Source of the DNA: Flectobacillus longus
Lineage (GTDB): Bacteria > Bacteroidota > Bacteroidia > Cytophagales > Spirosomataceae
Assembly: GCF_030056705.1 (NCBI RefSeq)
Contig: NZ_JASHIC010000026.1
Coordinates: 62,001-126,000, forward strand
Length of the DNA stretch: 64,000 nucleotides
Reading direction: 5' to 3'
The translations under genes were made by a program, and so were the position numbers. Shown here in pieces: positions 28,201 to 37,689 of the stretch (position 1 is the stretch's first letter; every line of letters begins with the position of its first letter). The notes below the pieces were generated by a model that had not been told where the DNA came from, made no database searches, and saw nothing but the letters and a program-made list of their open reading frames with translations.

Positions 28201-29557
28201 AGTTAAATTAGCCTCTTATGGTAATATTGATTCTACTGCAAGTTATAGATTTGTATTGAACTCAACGAGTTCTTCATTTTCATCAAAAAATTACACAATA
28301 TCATCATTGAAACCCGACGGAAGCTATTTAATCAAAATGCCAACAACGGCAGTGAATGATATATACTTATTTACTCTGGTATCTGCTTCTGGAAAAACAA
28401 TTGGAAGAGATGGCTATATTGTAACACTGTTAGACGTTCCCAATGTAACTCTGGAAGGCAATACTACCACTATGGCCAATGTGGAAACAACAGTACGCCT
28501 TAGAGCAACTGATCCTACTAATTATTACAATTTTTATGGAACGCTAAACTATGAGCTAACTAATGGTACAAAAGGTATCATTAGCAATTTTGGAGGGTTG
28601 ACAGCCACTCTTCCAATACAGCTTGATAAAAGTGCGAGTGTGTCACTGAAATCAATTTCAAATCAATGTGGTGTTGGGAGATTTAGTGGAGAATCTAATA
28701 TTACCATCACTCCTCAAACAAGTAATCGTATCATTACAAAAGATCCTACTGCTTCTATGTTTTTTTATAAAATATGTACCTCAAGTATCAATAGTATCCA
28801 ATTCGATATTGCAGGCGATTTTAGTACCATACCGCAGTTTGGATTAGAAATGTCAGATAGTAATGGAGATAAATTTGCAGAAATACCTGTCATAAGTGTT
28901 AAAACTTTTCCTAATAATATAACATTCAAACTTCCTTCTTCTACCAAGATAGGCGGTAATTATCGATTTAGAGTTATTGCCAAGCAAAGCGGGGTTGGTT
29001 CGTCAAGCAACCCATCTCCGATAGAACTTTTCAGCGGAGCAACAGTCGAGTTTGATTCTTCTCAATACTATTTTACGCCAGATAAGCCTATTAACTTAAA
29101 ATTACGAACAACTGGCGAGCCTCCAATTTATTTTACAGTGGGCACGGATGAAGTAAGTGCCAAAAAATATAGAGTAGACAGCAATGATGCAAGTTTGACA
29201 CTTAATCCAGTGAGCCCAACAAAATATAAAATTTTTAGTGTAAGCAACTCAGTCTGCGGAGCTGGTTCAGTGGGAACCAAATCCATTGTTAGTCTCGAAT
29301 TAGTCACAGGTTTTGAAGATGTCCAGAAGTTAGGCGTCACTGTTGGACCAAATCCTGCAACGGATTATATTACCATCAATACAGATAATCGTGACATCAA
29401 GGTTGAGTTGGTCAATGCAACGGGTAAAATACTCGAAGAAACCATTCTTAACTCAGGCAATAATGTAATAGATTTGAAGAATTATCCGATAGGATTTTAC
29501 CTACTTCGAATCAGCAAAGATTCAAGAATAGGTGTCTTTAAAGTGATAAAGCAATAA
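25211..29557 (+). CDS. Giant secreted modular protein 1 with T9SS sorting domain
   Basis: This 1448-residue protein has a signal peptide (LLLAFFLFNSFSSFLFAQ). Seven modules of about 177-198 residues each begin with an x-C-x-G-type Cys (residues 38, 235, 417, 613, 800, 991, 1189). Each has a first half of the type GTFDANNKFTLQL and a second half ending in an NxCG strand such as SNMCGIAKVAGKVKLDV. Each module therefore seems to be two beta-sandwich (Ig/PKD-like) domains carrying one cysteine each. The C-terminus from about 1366 (VTVGPNPATDYITINTD, then GFYLLRISKD) is a type A T9SS sorting domain. It is probably a cell-surface fibre or adhesin; no enzymatic motif is seen. A paralogue follows in tandem. 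Confidence 0.85.
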   Translation: MRKFLLLAFFLFNSFSSFLFAQSFDIVGIVEPSQNYICSKQKIVLAIQKNGTFDANNKFTLQLLNNQNKIVLNLDTKDSSGFLVTYLPDFAQYPSVFDYEGNTSSFLFRFQMLSSSPGYTTGIFNQAFAIAKVPNVRIIDTTSTGVTRGLAYEMRLTGSGSFPMVFKTSEGASIASSSNNWIEPISLKTYPQKSGDFYIKEVSNMCGIAKVAGKVKLDVVDNFLSINDYAMGEFCIGNNVKIFVEKRGTWNTNNKFYIRFVSPYYQNVYFDVEAIETNDGALLATIPTYIKEGTYHIKIQSSSPKIASSNILYSIPVSNPSKMDIVLNNQTVMYGKPFSMYFNSSGLIPIFYTLNNGVQYKLESSGYSSIDITPAKSTEYKITKYQSVCNTGTGTNVLKVTVTNGIKIEEVLTSSICPGEIFKVRFSSQPVLAAKSTVYLNVIFSGGSTLLLTGKVTEAGLAEFKFPESSPHAGKRFDFSLYSDNIPEAKTEYNISSCLFKSKPTLDSWRLEYYSKINLSNPDWIEYLMVIKGGGNVAVESSLGQKLLYTDANSELNVRSRFFASSNMPFSITKISNECGVIDNPNINFNVTVANSNNNLKLVTPFGLEKTLCIGTKHDLKLIKNGVFADGTKFYLDYVNENGYVLAQNVGEFIDDKLTWTVPATNDNFAGKTTFYLQVHTSSPYVAYERFKVQVSNPPSYTGEKEINYSESYSFNPHYGSISINSPTETMITFSNGQLFSSSNGYVSYKLNLDKETQYVINNIKNECGSINVNIKINVKIKERAVNAYNQSYENATTVCAGKKISFKYYETVYRPSAKVPKYKVLISTEGSSTSTQNKTLLTGVTQNPVEVTIPSDMPIGSYYIRLVDEEDSLNTTTSQFIRVEGTPSVALLTENSNRDFTIQYGDKVSLQLQSKNNSAFEGLIMDSNGNSYTFNGINEAVLVSPTKSTTYTVKSVYNQCGSQNLTEIVKVNVNPFVSWEIKSPIKNSLCKNDQVLVKLASYGNIDSTASYRFVLNSTSSSFSSKNYTISSLKPDGSYLIKMPTTAVNDIYLFTLVSASGKTIGRDGYIVTLLDVPNVTLEGNTTTMANVETTVRLRATDPTNYYNFYGTLNYELTNGTKGIISNFGGLTATLPIQLDKSASVSLKSISNQCGVGRFSGESNITITPQTSNRIITKDPTASMFFYKICTSSINSIQFDIAGDFSTIPQFGLEMSDSNGDKFAEIPVISVKTFPNNITFKLPSSTKIGGNYRFRVIAKQSGVGSSSNPSPIELFSGATVEFDSSQYYFTPDKPINLKLRTTGEPPIYFTVGTDEVSAKKYRVDSNDASLTLNPVSPTKYKIFSVSNSVCGAGSVGTKSIVSLELVTGFEDVQKLGVTVGPNPATDYITINTDNRDIKVELVNATGKILEETILNSGNNVIDLKNYPIGFYLLRISKDSRIGVFKVIKQ

Positions 29558-30070
29558 ACAAGCTCTCCTGACTTTGGGAGAGATTGATTTACGAAAGTAA
29601 ATTTTGACTGATAGTTGGATTAAGATACTCTGATCAAACTTTGAGTAAGAAAATTAGAATTAGCATACGAACGAATTTAATGAAGCTATAAAAAACGACG
29701 TTTTTTATAGCTTCATTTTTATAAAGAAATGAGATAACTATCAATAGTTTTTAGTCTTACTTTTAATTTGTCAAGACGACTAAATTTTTATACAAGTAGA
29801 TGTGTAAAAATTGAGTATCGAAAAGCTTCATTGTTTTTATCAAGAAAGAATAATAATGATGAATATCGAAATACTTAAATTTAGTGTAAATTTGTTGCTA
29901 TTATAATTTCTGACTAAACTAAAAATACATCTAGCCAAATGACACCTTTGATTCCGCTAAACGTACCAAATTATCCTCCGTTATCAAATTCAAATTCTGT
30001 TTATTGGGTAAAGTAAGAGCGCCAAACTCTCTGGTTTACTATTTTTTATCAATTTTTATAGTCCACATAT
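29558..30070. other. Intergenic region between the giant paralogues: terminator and promoter
   Basis: A perfect 19-bp hairpin (29679-29697 with 29699-29717) followed by a T tract ends gene 1. TAAATTTG at 29887-29894 is an exact -7 box. A 25-codon frame (ATG 29939 to TAA 30014) lies between this box and gene 2; it could be a leader peptide but has no other support. Confidence 0.65.
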
Positions 30071-33000
30071 ATGCGCAAATTTCTACTAATACAGCTATTC
30101 ATATTTGGCTGTTTTCTACAGGTTTTTTCACAAACTGTAACTATCACAAGAATAGTTCAACCTACTTCGACTAATTTTTGCTCGGGAGGTCGATTTATCA
30201 TAGCTTACAAAAAAACAGGTGAATTTAACTCCGACAACAAATTTAAGTTACAACTTGTCGACTCCTATAGTACTAGTAAAGTTCTGGTAGACATCGATAC
30301 CAAAGATTCCTCTGGCTATTTAGTAGGAACCTTTCCTGATTTTCAACAAATTTCTGGATTAAGTAGCTACCTCGATAATAGCTACTATAGCAATGTAATG
30401 TTACAGATCGCATCTACTTCACCTAAGGTAGATCCTATTAAATTTGTTACATACGCAAGTTTTTCCTTGGCAGTTCGCCCAAATATTAAACTTGATACTA
30501 CTAGTGCTTCGATTTCTCGCGATAAAGTACTCCAACTTAAACTATCAGGTATTGCCACAGGGACATTTTCAATAACTACTTCTGAGGAATCTGTACATAC
30601 AGTTCAGAACTACTATACAAATTTTACTGATGTCAGAGTGAATACCTATCCCAATAAATCAGGAGATTTTTATATCAAAGAGGTTTCAAATTTTTGTGGA
30701 GTGGGGGTTGCACAAGGAAAAATAAAGCTAAATGTGTCGGACAATCTTTTGAATATCTCTAATTTAACCAGTACAACTTATTGTACGGATGGTAACATTA
30801 GTTTTAGTATTGAAAAAAGAGGTACATGGAATGCTGATAATAAATTCAAAATTCGATTTATTTCGATAAGCAATTCTTCTCAATATTATGAAGTTGAGGC
30901 CAAAGAGTTAGATGGAGTAGTTTCTGCAAAAATACCTGGACTTATTCCTAGAACTAATTTTAATATAAGTGTTATTGCTACAAGCCCTCTTACTATTTCT
31001 CCTACTTTTTCAACATCGGTGAGTATTGCCGAAGGCTCAAAAATAGATATACGATCTGAAGCGATGACAGTCAGATATGGGAGTATAGTCAATCTCAATG
31101 TTAACTCAAGTGGTTTTGCACCTATCAATTTTGAATTATCAGATGGTTTTAATTACAACTTAAGTTATTCTGGATATCCAACCTCAGTTCCTATTTACCC
31201 AACCAAAACTTTGGATTACAAAATTAAGAGGTTCACAAGTGAGTGTAATTCAGGGGAGGGTATTAACATCACCAAAATAACGGTTACTGATGCAATAAAG
31301 GTAGAGGAAGTCTTGACAAAATCAGTTTGTCCTTCAGGAGTTTTTAAAGTGAGGTTTTCTAGTCAGCCAGTGATGGAGGTCAATACACCCATAAATATGG
31401 CACTGTTGTTTAGCGATGGAAGTAAAACAGCACTTACTGGGAAGGTGACAGAGGCTGGCATAGCGGAGTTTACTTTTCCTAGTTCAAATCCAAATGAAGG
31501 CAAAAGCTTTACTTTTGGTCTTTTCCCAAATCCATTAATAGGTTCCACATTTGAGTATGGATCTACTCGATGTCTTTTCAAATCAATCCCAAAATTTGTT
31601 TACAGTAATATTGGGAGCCCTTATACCTTAGACAAACCTAGTTGGGTTTATAGTACTCTTGGTTTTATAGGAGGAGGAATAATAGAATTTGAAGATAATT
31701 TGGGAAAAAAATCTACACTGTATATGCCTGAAGGTGGCTTTGCTTATTTTAACTCGAAGTTTTACGCCTCAGATAATATGACATTTAAAGTAAATAAAGT
31801 GGCAAACGAATGTGGTGTAAATACAGATTTAAAGTTGAATGTCGATATTCAAGTGTTAAATCCTGTAAAAAGCCTAAAACTTCAAGCGCCCTTTGGTCAA
31901 GGGTCAGCAATTTGCGCTGGGTCTACACAAGAACTTATCTTGCAAAGAAGTGGAACCTTTGATGTTAGTGCAAAATTTTATTTGGATTATGTAGACGATT
32001 CTGGGAATATAGTCGAAGCGAGTGTTGGCGAGTTTGTGAACGATAAATTGTCGTGGATAGTACCATCAAAGTATTCCACTATTAATTTACAGGTGAGAGC
32101 TTCAGCACCTTATACTACTTCTGAAAGGTATCTTGTTGAAGTTGGAGATATCCCGAGTTATTCTGGACCAAACGAAATTAATACTTTAGTTACTTATGGC
32201 AATTATTACAGTGGAACGTTAAGATTAGATAATAAACTATACACCACCGCAGTGTTTGATCATGGTTTACGAGTATCAGGTTATGGAGGGGTCATAGGGT
32301 ATTCTTTTGATGTATATAACTCTGGTACTTTTGTAATCAAAAAACTGACAAATGGTTGTGCTACAAAAGACGTGAACATTAAAATTAATGTGAGTTTAGC
32401 CGACAGAACGGTTGATTTTAAAGGAAACTATAACACTATATTTGCGTGTGCTGGTAAAAAAGTTGAACTAAAATATGGTGAAACAATTATCAGACCATCA
32501 AACCGAGTGGCGAGTTACAAGTTGGTTCTTTTAAAATTAGATGATACCCCATATTCTAAGCAAGCCCTTCTCACAGGAATCAAGCAGAGTCCATTTGAGG
32601 TAACTTTACCTCAAGATATAGAAGGTAACTACAACTTGCGATTGGTTGAAGAGTCAGATTCTTTATTGGTTAGTTACGCTAGAGCTATACGAATTCAAAA
32701 AGCACCGAATGTTTCAGTTGCCGTAGTCAATGGTCAAAAAGATATTGAGCTGAGTTATGGCGAGTCAGTTTCACTTACATTTACTAATAAAGGAAATTCA
32801 AATTTTGACGGTGTTATAAGAGGTAAATACGGCGATGTATATCCTGTTGATTACTCTAATTATTCTTACCTCAACCTTTTACCTAAATATACGACAGTTT
32901 ATACACTACCTACTGTTTCTAATCAGTGTGGTGTTCAAAATTTGAACTTTTCTATTAATGTACGAGTAAAACCTCTAGTTACTTGGGGAGTATCAAACTT

Positions 33001-34405
33001 CAATTCGAATGGTAATAGTAGTATTTGTCGTAACGAAAAGCTAAGTATTAATCTAGCTTCTTATGGAGAAGTTGATACCACACAACTTTATAAATTGTCC
33101 TTCATGACCTCTATAAATGGAGTGTCAGTTTATCATGAAATCGCAAGGATAAAACCTTATGGTAGTTATGCTTTATCAATTCCAGCCAATATTCCAATAA
33201 ATTCTTATCAGGTGGTTTTGCAAAATATATCAACGCAAAGTGTTGATATCAGAGGTTCATGGTACTGTACTTTAATAGAGGCTCCAGACCTAACCATTGC
33301 AGGTAATGTAACTACAGTAGCTAACCAGCCTGTTACTTTGACCTTGAAGTCTAGTAGTAGCGCTGATGGGTATTATTTATTTAGTGGCAATCCAACTTTT
33401 GAATTAAGTAATGGTGTTACAGGTGTGATTACGAGCAGAACTAGACAATCTGGGTTTGTAACTTTTGTAGCCCAAAAATCCGAGACAGTTACCCTAAAGT
33501 CAGTGTCTAATCAATGCGGTGTTGCCCCTGGAAAGGGTTCTGCAACCATTACTGTGTTACCTGAATCTGCCAAGTATGTTCTGACCTTGAATCCAACTGT
33601 GAATAGCATTTACAATTTTCTTTGTTCAGGAACGGAAACAAAAATTGGTTTTATGTTGATGGGTATTACTGGGACAAATCCGAGTCTTGGACTTGAAATG
33701 TCAGATAGCTTAGGAGTTAATTTTAAGGAGATTGAGACACTAGGAATTTCTTACACAACAAATACCATTTCTTTCAAAATTCCTACTAATACTTCTTCTG
33801 GACAAAATTACCGATTTAGAGTAATTTCAAAAGAAAATGGCATAAGCTCAACTACAAGTGTTATTCCACTCGATGTTATAAAATCACCAACAGCCTCATT
33901 TGATACTACTTTGTATTATTTTTCACCAGAAAAGAAGGTTGATTTAAAAGTAAAATTAACTGGTAATTTTCCAGTAAGTTTCAAATTAGGTACAGATGAA
34001 TTAAATGCAAAAGACTTTAGTGCACCAACCTCGCCATATACTGTTACTTTGAATCCTACTATTCCTACTAAGTTTAGATTATTTAAAGTATCTGACTATT
34101 ACTGTAGCACAGGAATCATCGGTTCAAACTCAACAGTTAGTCTGGAGTTAGTCACTGGTTTCGAAGACATTCAAAAGCTGGGCGTTACCGTTGGACCAAA
34201 TCCCGCTACGGATTTTGTTACGATTAATACCGATGAGACTGGCATTAAAGCCGAATTGGTTGATGCAACAGGAAATGTTCTCTCAGAAATAAAGTTGCAG
34301 TCTGGTAGTAATCAACTAGACCTTAAAAACTACCAAAATGGGACGTATCTTTTGCGTATCAGCAAAGATCAAAAGGTTGGAATATTTAAGTTGATGAAGT
34401 TCTAA
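30071..34405 (+). CDS. Giant secreted modular protein 2 with T9SS sorting domain
   Basis: This 1444-residue tandem paralogue of the preceding protein has the same start (MRKFLL), the same module order and spacing of x-C-x-G and NxCG cysteines, and nearly the same sorting domain (TGFEDIQKLGVTVGPNPATD). Similarity is strongest at both ends and around the third module (FKVRFSSQPV is shared), and weaker in loops, which suggests an old duplication with diversifying surface loops. No catalytic motif is seen. It is expected to be exported by T9SS and anchored at or released from the surface. It has its own -7 box and terminator, so the two copies can be expressed independently. Confidence 0.85.
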   Translation: MRKFLLIQLFIFGCFLQVFSQTVTITRIVQPTSTNFCSGGRFIIAYKKTGEFNSDNKFKLQLVDSYSTSKVLVDIDTKDSSGYLVGTFPDFQQISGLSSYLDNSYYSNVMLQIASTSPKVDPIKFVTYASFSLAVRPNIKLDTTSASISRDKVLQLKLSGIATGTFSITTSEESVHTVQNYYTNFTDVRVNTYPNKSGDFYIKEVSNFCGVGVAQGKIKLNVSDNLLNISNLTSTTYCTDGNISFSIEKRGTWNADNKFKIRFISISNSSQYYEVEAKELDGVVSAKIPGLIPRTNFNISVIATSPLTISPTFSTSVSIAEGSKIDIRSEAMTVRYGSIVNLNVNSSGFAPINFELSDGFNYNLSYSGYPTSVPIYPTKTLDYKIKRFTSECNSGEGINITKITVTDAIKVEEVLTKSVCPSGVFKVRFSSQPVMEVNTPINMALLFSDGSKTALTGKVTEAGIAEFTFPSSNPNEGKSFTFGLFPNPLIGSTFEYGSTRCLFKSIPKFVYSNIGSPYTLDKPSWVYSTLGFIGGGIIEFEDNLGKKSTLYMPEGGFAYFNSKFYASDNMTFKVNKVANECGVNTDLKLNVDIQVLNPVKSLKLQAPFGQGSAICAGSTQELILQRSGTFDVSAKFYLDYVDDSGNIVEASVGEFVNDKLSWIVPSKYSTINLQVRASAPYTTSERYLVEVGDIPSYSGPNEINTLVTYGNYYSGTLRLDNKLYTTAVFDHGLRVSGYGGVIGYSFDVYNSGTFVIKKLTNGCATKDVNIKINVSLADRTVDFKGNYNTIFACAGKKVELKYGETIIRPSNRVASYKLVLLKLDDTPYSKQALLTGIKQSPFEVTLPQDIEGNYNLRLVEESDSLLVSYARAIRIQKAPNVSVAVVNGQKDIELSYGESVSLTFTNKGNSNFDGVIRGKYGDVYPVDYSNYSYLNLLPKYTTVYTLPTVSNQCGVQNLNFSINVRVKPLVTWGVSNFNSNGNSSICRNEKLSINLASYGEVDTTQLYKLSFMTSINGVSVYHEIARIKPYGSYALSIPANIPINSYQVVLQNISTQSVDIRGSWYCTLIEAPDLTIAGNVTTVANQPVTLTLKSSSSADGYYLFSGNPTFELSNGVTGVITSRTRQSGFVTFVAQKSETVTLKSVSNQCGVAPGKGSATITVLPESAKYVLTLNPTVNSIYNFLCSGTETKIGFMLMGITGTNPSLGLEMSDSLGVNFKEIETLGISYTTNTISFKIPTNTSSGQNYRFRVISKENGISSTTSVIPLDVIKSPTASFDTTLYYFSPEKKVDLKVKLTGNFPVSFKLGTDELNAKDFSAPTSPYTVTLNPTIPTKFRLFKVSDYYCSTGIIGSNSTVSLELVTGFEDIQKLGVTVGPNPATDFVTINTDETGIKAELVDATGNVLSEIKLQSGSNQLDLKNYQNGTYLLRISKDQKVGIFKLMKF

Positions 34406-34543
34406 GTACGAAGACGTTATTGGTTATTTGAAGGCGGTTGTAATCAAATAATTTAATCATTCCTTCTACTTAATTTAAGATATCAGATAGCGTAAACATG
34501 ATTCACCCCGAATTTTGACGTTTGGGATATTTTCTAATGGTTT

Positions 34544-34589
34544 ATCAAAAAAGGCGTTCGAAATTAGTTTTTCGAACGCCTTTTTTGAT
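34544..34589 (+). terminator. Strong terminator after giant protein 2
   Basis: Perfect 20-bp arms (34544-34563 and 34570-34589) include AAGGCGTTCGAAA and end in a T run. Almost the same hairpin recurs at 62821-62866. A degenerate GAGACGCAAT-type hairpin follows at 34618-34638. Confidence 0.85.
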
Positions 34590-34689
34590 GCTACTATACT
34601 AGAAATGACTTGGCTTAAGATGCAATCATTGCGTCTCTATTGATGGGATACCAATTTTTTAAATAATCACTCATTCGCTCAATTTGAGA

Positions 34690-35127
34690 TTATTTCCAAA
34701 ACTTATAGTTACCCATCGTAACGGTTGTACCAGCAAATCTGTCGCCAATACGTTGGGCTTTTTTGGAATAAATAGCCGAAATAATGGCGCCTAATCCAAG
34801 GGTTAGATAAAAATCGAATATCACGCCAAGCCATCTGAAAAAAGCATGTTTGGGGTCAATTATTTTGCCGTTTAAAAGTCTTACTCGTAAGCCACAAATG
34901 AATTTTCCAACGGTAAATCCAAAAGAAAGGTATTCGAAAAAAAGCTCATAAAGCACACAAAATGGAATGAATAAAATCATTTCTTGTAATCCTGTAAATA
35001 GCCCATCATGAGGATTCATGACATCACGATTTAAAAAATCATAAAATTTACCAAAGCAATAATTAAGAAATATCAGGTCGATTAATCGGGCTAATGATCG
35101 TAGCAGAATGAGTTTGGTTTTTTGCAT
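34690..35127 (-). CDS. RDD-family membrane protein
   Basis: The start at 35127 (MQKTKLILLRSLARLIDL) gives 145 residues; an upstream ATG at 35166 is less likely. Conserved RDD features are R-x-x-A-R-x-x-D in helix 1 (RSLARLIDL), TVGKFICGLRV and RIGDRFAGT. Three or more hydrophobic helices are present. The family function is mostly unknown; some members are Na+/H+ antiporter-like or chaperone-like membrane proteins. The gene is single and convergent with the giant protein gene. A divergent two-component regulator gene starts about 200 nt away. Confidence 0.85.
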   Translation of the reverse strand: MQKTKLILLRSLARLIDLIFLNYCFGKFYDFLNRDVMNPHDGLFTGLQEMILFIPFCVLYELFFEYLSFGFTVGKFICGLRVRLLNGKIIDPKHAFFRWLGVIFDFYLTLGLGAIISAIYSKKAQRIGDRFAGTTVTMGNYKFWK

Positions 35128-35325
35128 GTAAAATAATTTCAAGACAAACTTTTGTAATAAGTACAATATCTCAAAGGTAAGACTTGATTGATGTTAATAA
35201 AATGCTGGTAGGTAGACAAAAATGAAAAAGTTTTAGATTTTTTAAACCTTTTTAATGATAAAACGCTCCAAGAGGTCAAGAAAGGTTTCATATCTTTAGC
35301 ACATTAAGTAAATACTCAAATCAGG

Positions 35326-36003
35326 ATGCAAGTACTATTAGTGGAAGATGACCCCAAATTGGCGGGGTTTATTCAGAAAGGTTTTTCTAGCGAAAACATC
35401 AATTTAGACATAGCTTACGACGGTTTGATTGGTCAAAGAATTTTGTCTCAAAAGCCCTATGATGTGGTAATTTTGGACGTTAATTTACCAAGTATCAATG
35501 GATTTGAGCTTTGTAAGTTTGTTAAAAATAATTGGGCATCTACCCCAGTGATGATGCTAACCGCATTGAGTACCATCGAAGATAAAGAGATAGGGTTCAA
35601 TGCTGGCGCTGATGATTATTTGGCAAAACCCTTTGAGTTTAAAGAGCTGTTACTGAGAGTTAAGGCACTTGGTCGTCGAAATATGTTTGTTTCTAAACCA
35701 AGCAAGATTCTGGAAATTGCTGATTTAAAACTAAATCTGGATACGCAGGAGGTAACTCGTTCAGGCAAAAAAGTTGAACTTACCAAACGTGAATACGATT
35801 TGCTGGAATATCTGCTACTCAATAAAGGCAAAGTCGTAAGTAGAGTTGATATATTGGAAAAGGTCTGGGACCTAAATTTTGATACAAATACCAATGTCAT
35901 AGACGTGTATATTACGTATCTGAGGAGGAAGATAGATAAAGATTTTGACCCAAAACTGCTTTATACTATTATCGGTAGAGGCTATTCCCTACGAGAAGAA
36001 TGA
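35326..36003 (+). CDS. OmpR/CusR-type response regulator
   Basis: This 225-residue regulator has a receiver domain with acidic pocket E7-D8-D9, phospho-acceptor D51 (VVILDVNLP) and K101 (YLAKPF). An OmpR-type winged-helix DNA-binding domain follows (about 130-223, TKREYDLLEYLLLNKGKVVSR). Its stop overlaps the start of the kinase gene by 4 nt (ATGA), so the two are translationally coupled. It presumably controls the RND efflux operon that begins at 37690. Confidence 0.95.
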   Translation: MQVLLVEDDPKLAGFIQKGFSSENINLDIAYDGLIGQRILSQKPYDVVILDVNLPSINGFELCKFVKNNWASTPVMMLTALSTIEDKEIGFNAGADDYLAKPFEFKELLLRVKALGRRNMFVSKPSKILEIADLKLNLDTQEVTRSGKKVELTKREYDLLEYLLLNKGKVVSRVDILEKVWDLNFDTNTNVIDVYITYLRRKIDKDFDPKLLYTIIGRGYSLREE

Positions 36004-37367
36004 CGATTAAACAACGTATTATCATTGCCTTCCTCTTTGTAGTGTCGGCTATCCTCATCTTATTTTCTTTGTATGTGTATTATTCGTATGAAAGCTACAG
36101 AGAAAATTTGATGCACGACCGCTTGATTTCAAGAACCGAGGCTACAAAACGTTTTGTAAAAAGTCTGAGTCGTTTCAAAAAGGAGTTTTTCTTTCCTTTG
36201 AGCGAGCAATACGAGGCCGTGTACGACGATAAAAACAGGATTGTTTATACCTCAGATACAAATCATGATTATTTTCCAGAAACGAGTCTTTTGAATCAAA
36301 TTCGTACAGAAAAAAAAGTCTATTTTACCTACAAAAATACACGCTTGGGTTATCCCAAAGAAGGCTTGGGGATTTCCTACTGGCAAAATGGACGAATGTT
36401 TGTGGTTATCGTTACCGCCTACGATTTGCATGGGCACAACATGAGCGATACCTTGAGATATTCTATCATTATTGGAAATCTGCTAGCGTTAATTATCATT
36501 AGTTTGGCAGGGTATTTTTTTTCAAAAAGAGCCATGCAACCCTTCGACCGCCTCAATGCGCAGTTGGGTGAGGCCGCTATCTCTGATTTTGGTTTTCGTA
36601 TCAAAAACTTTGAAAATGAACAGAATGAGGCTTCTGTTTTAGCAGATGCTATCAATCAATTACTGGAAAAAATTCAAAAATTAGGAGAAAATCAAAAGCG
36701 TTTTATCTCTTATGCTTCACACGAATTACGGACACCTTTAACTGTTACCAAAGGGGTGTTGCAGACTTCTCTAGCCTATGACCAAAGCGAAGACGCCCAG
36801 AAAAACAGTATTCAAGAAGCCCTTACACAAGTAGATAGAGCCATCGATTTGTCCAATAACTTGTTGTATTTGACAGAAGTAGAATCTATTTCATCTCCGA
36901 TTTTTATGCACTCAATCAATATACTCGAATTACTCATGGATACGATTGACGTGATTAATCAGAAATACCCCAAGCAATTACTCAATTTCAAAATTGATGA
37001 CACCTTTACCGAATCAGAGCAGGGAGAACTTGTCAATGGAATGTTCCATTTGCTTCGTTCAGCATTAACTAATGTGTTGGATAATGCCTGTAAGTATTCA
37101 AACAAAAAACCTATAGCTGTAATCCTTTCTAAAGAATCCCATTTCATAAAAATAGAAATCAAAGACCAAGGTATTGGTATTTCGAAGGAAGATATTCAAA
37201 ATGTATTTTTGCCAATGATGCGTGGCAAAAACAGTACACATATTCAAGGTTCAGGTATTGGTTTGACTTTAGTCAAGAAAATTATCGAACTCCATAAAGG
37301 TGAATTCGATATTCAATCAGAAATCAATCAAGGTACTTGCGTTTGTATTTTACTGCCTATTGCATAA
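36000..37367 (+). CDS. Membrane sensor histidine kinase
   Basis: This 455-residue kinase has transmembrane helix 1 at about 7-28, a periplasmic sensor of ~120 residues and helix 2 at about 153-173. A HAMP-like linker, a HisKA domain with His241 in SYASHELRTP and an HATPase domain (DNACKYS, DQGIGIS, GSGIGLTLVKK) follow. It pairs with the regulator immediately upstream. The periplasmic domain has no recognised ligand motif. Position next to a TolC-RND-MFP set suggests that it senses the exported compound or envelope stress. Confidence 0.95.
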   Translation: MTIKQRIIIAFLFVVSAILILFSLYVYYSYESYRENLMHDRLISRTEATKRFVKSLSRFKKEFFFPLSEQYEAVYDDKNRIVYTSDTNHDYFPETSLLNQIRTEKKVYFTYKNTRLGYPKEGLGISYWQNGRMFVVIVTAYDLHGHNMSDTLRYSIIIGNLLALIIISLAGYFFSKRAMQPFDRLNAQLGEAAISDFGFRIKNFENEQNEASVLADAINQLLEKIQKLGENQKRFISYASHELRTPLTVTKGVLQTSLAYDQSEDAQKNSIQEALTQVDRAIDLSNNLLYLTEVESISSPIFMHSINILELLMDTIDVINQKYPKQLLNFKIDDTFTESEQGELVNGMFHLLRSALTNVLDNACKYSNKKPIAVILSKESHFIKIEIKDQGIGISKEDIQNVFLPMMRGKNSTHIQGSGIGLTLVKKIIELHKGEFDIQSEINQGTCVCILLPIA

Positions 37368-37689
37368 AATGAGGTTATTTGTTAATTGCTTGTCAGTTAA
37401 TAGATTATACCTATAATTTGAAGGGTTCTGTTTGTTCAATAAGCTTGAAATAACTAGCGTTTGTTTAAAATTCCAAAAGCATAAAAATGTAATTCTGTAG
37501 AGACGTAATATTTTACGTCTCCAAGCAAAATGTCAGTTCCCAATATTTTAATACACCTATTTCCTCCACAAAATCCTCCATCTTAATACCATACAATTTT
37601 CAACTATTTCTTTAATCTCTTTTTAATGTCTCTCTCAGAAGGCTCTTAGTCGTGGCATATACCTTTGATTCATAAACCAATCAGAGATT
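37368..37689. promoter_or_regulatory. Intergenic region before the RND operon: repeat hairpin and -7 box
   Basis: A short hairpin GAGACGTAA/TTACGTCTC at 37500-37521 belongs to a repeat family also seen in degenerate form near 34618. TACCTTTG at 37660-37667 is an exact -7 box 22 nt before the tolC-like start codon. No gene is seen. Confidence 0.5.

Noticed and set aside
37500-37521. GAGACGTAA hairpin as an operator of the RND operon
   Set aside because: A degenerate relative occurs at 34618-34638 after an unrelated gene, so a dispersed repeat is more likely.
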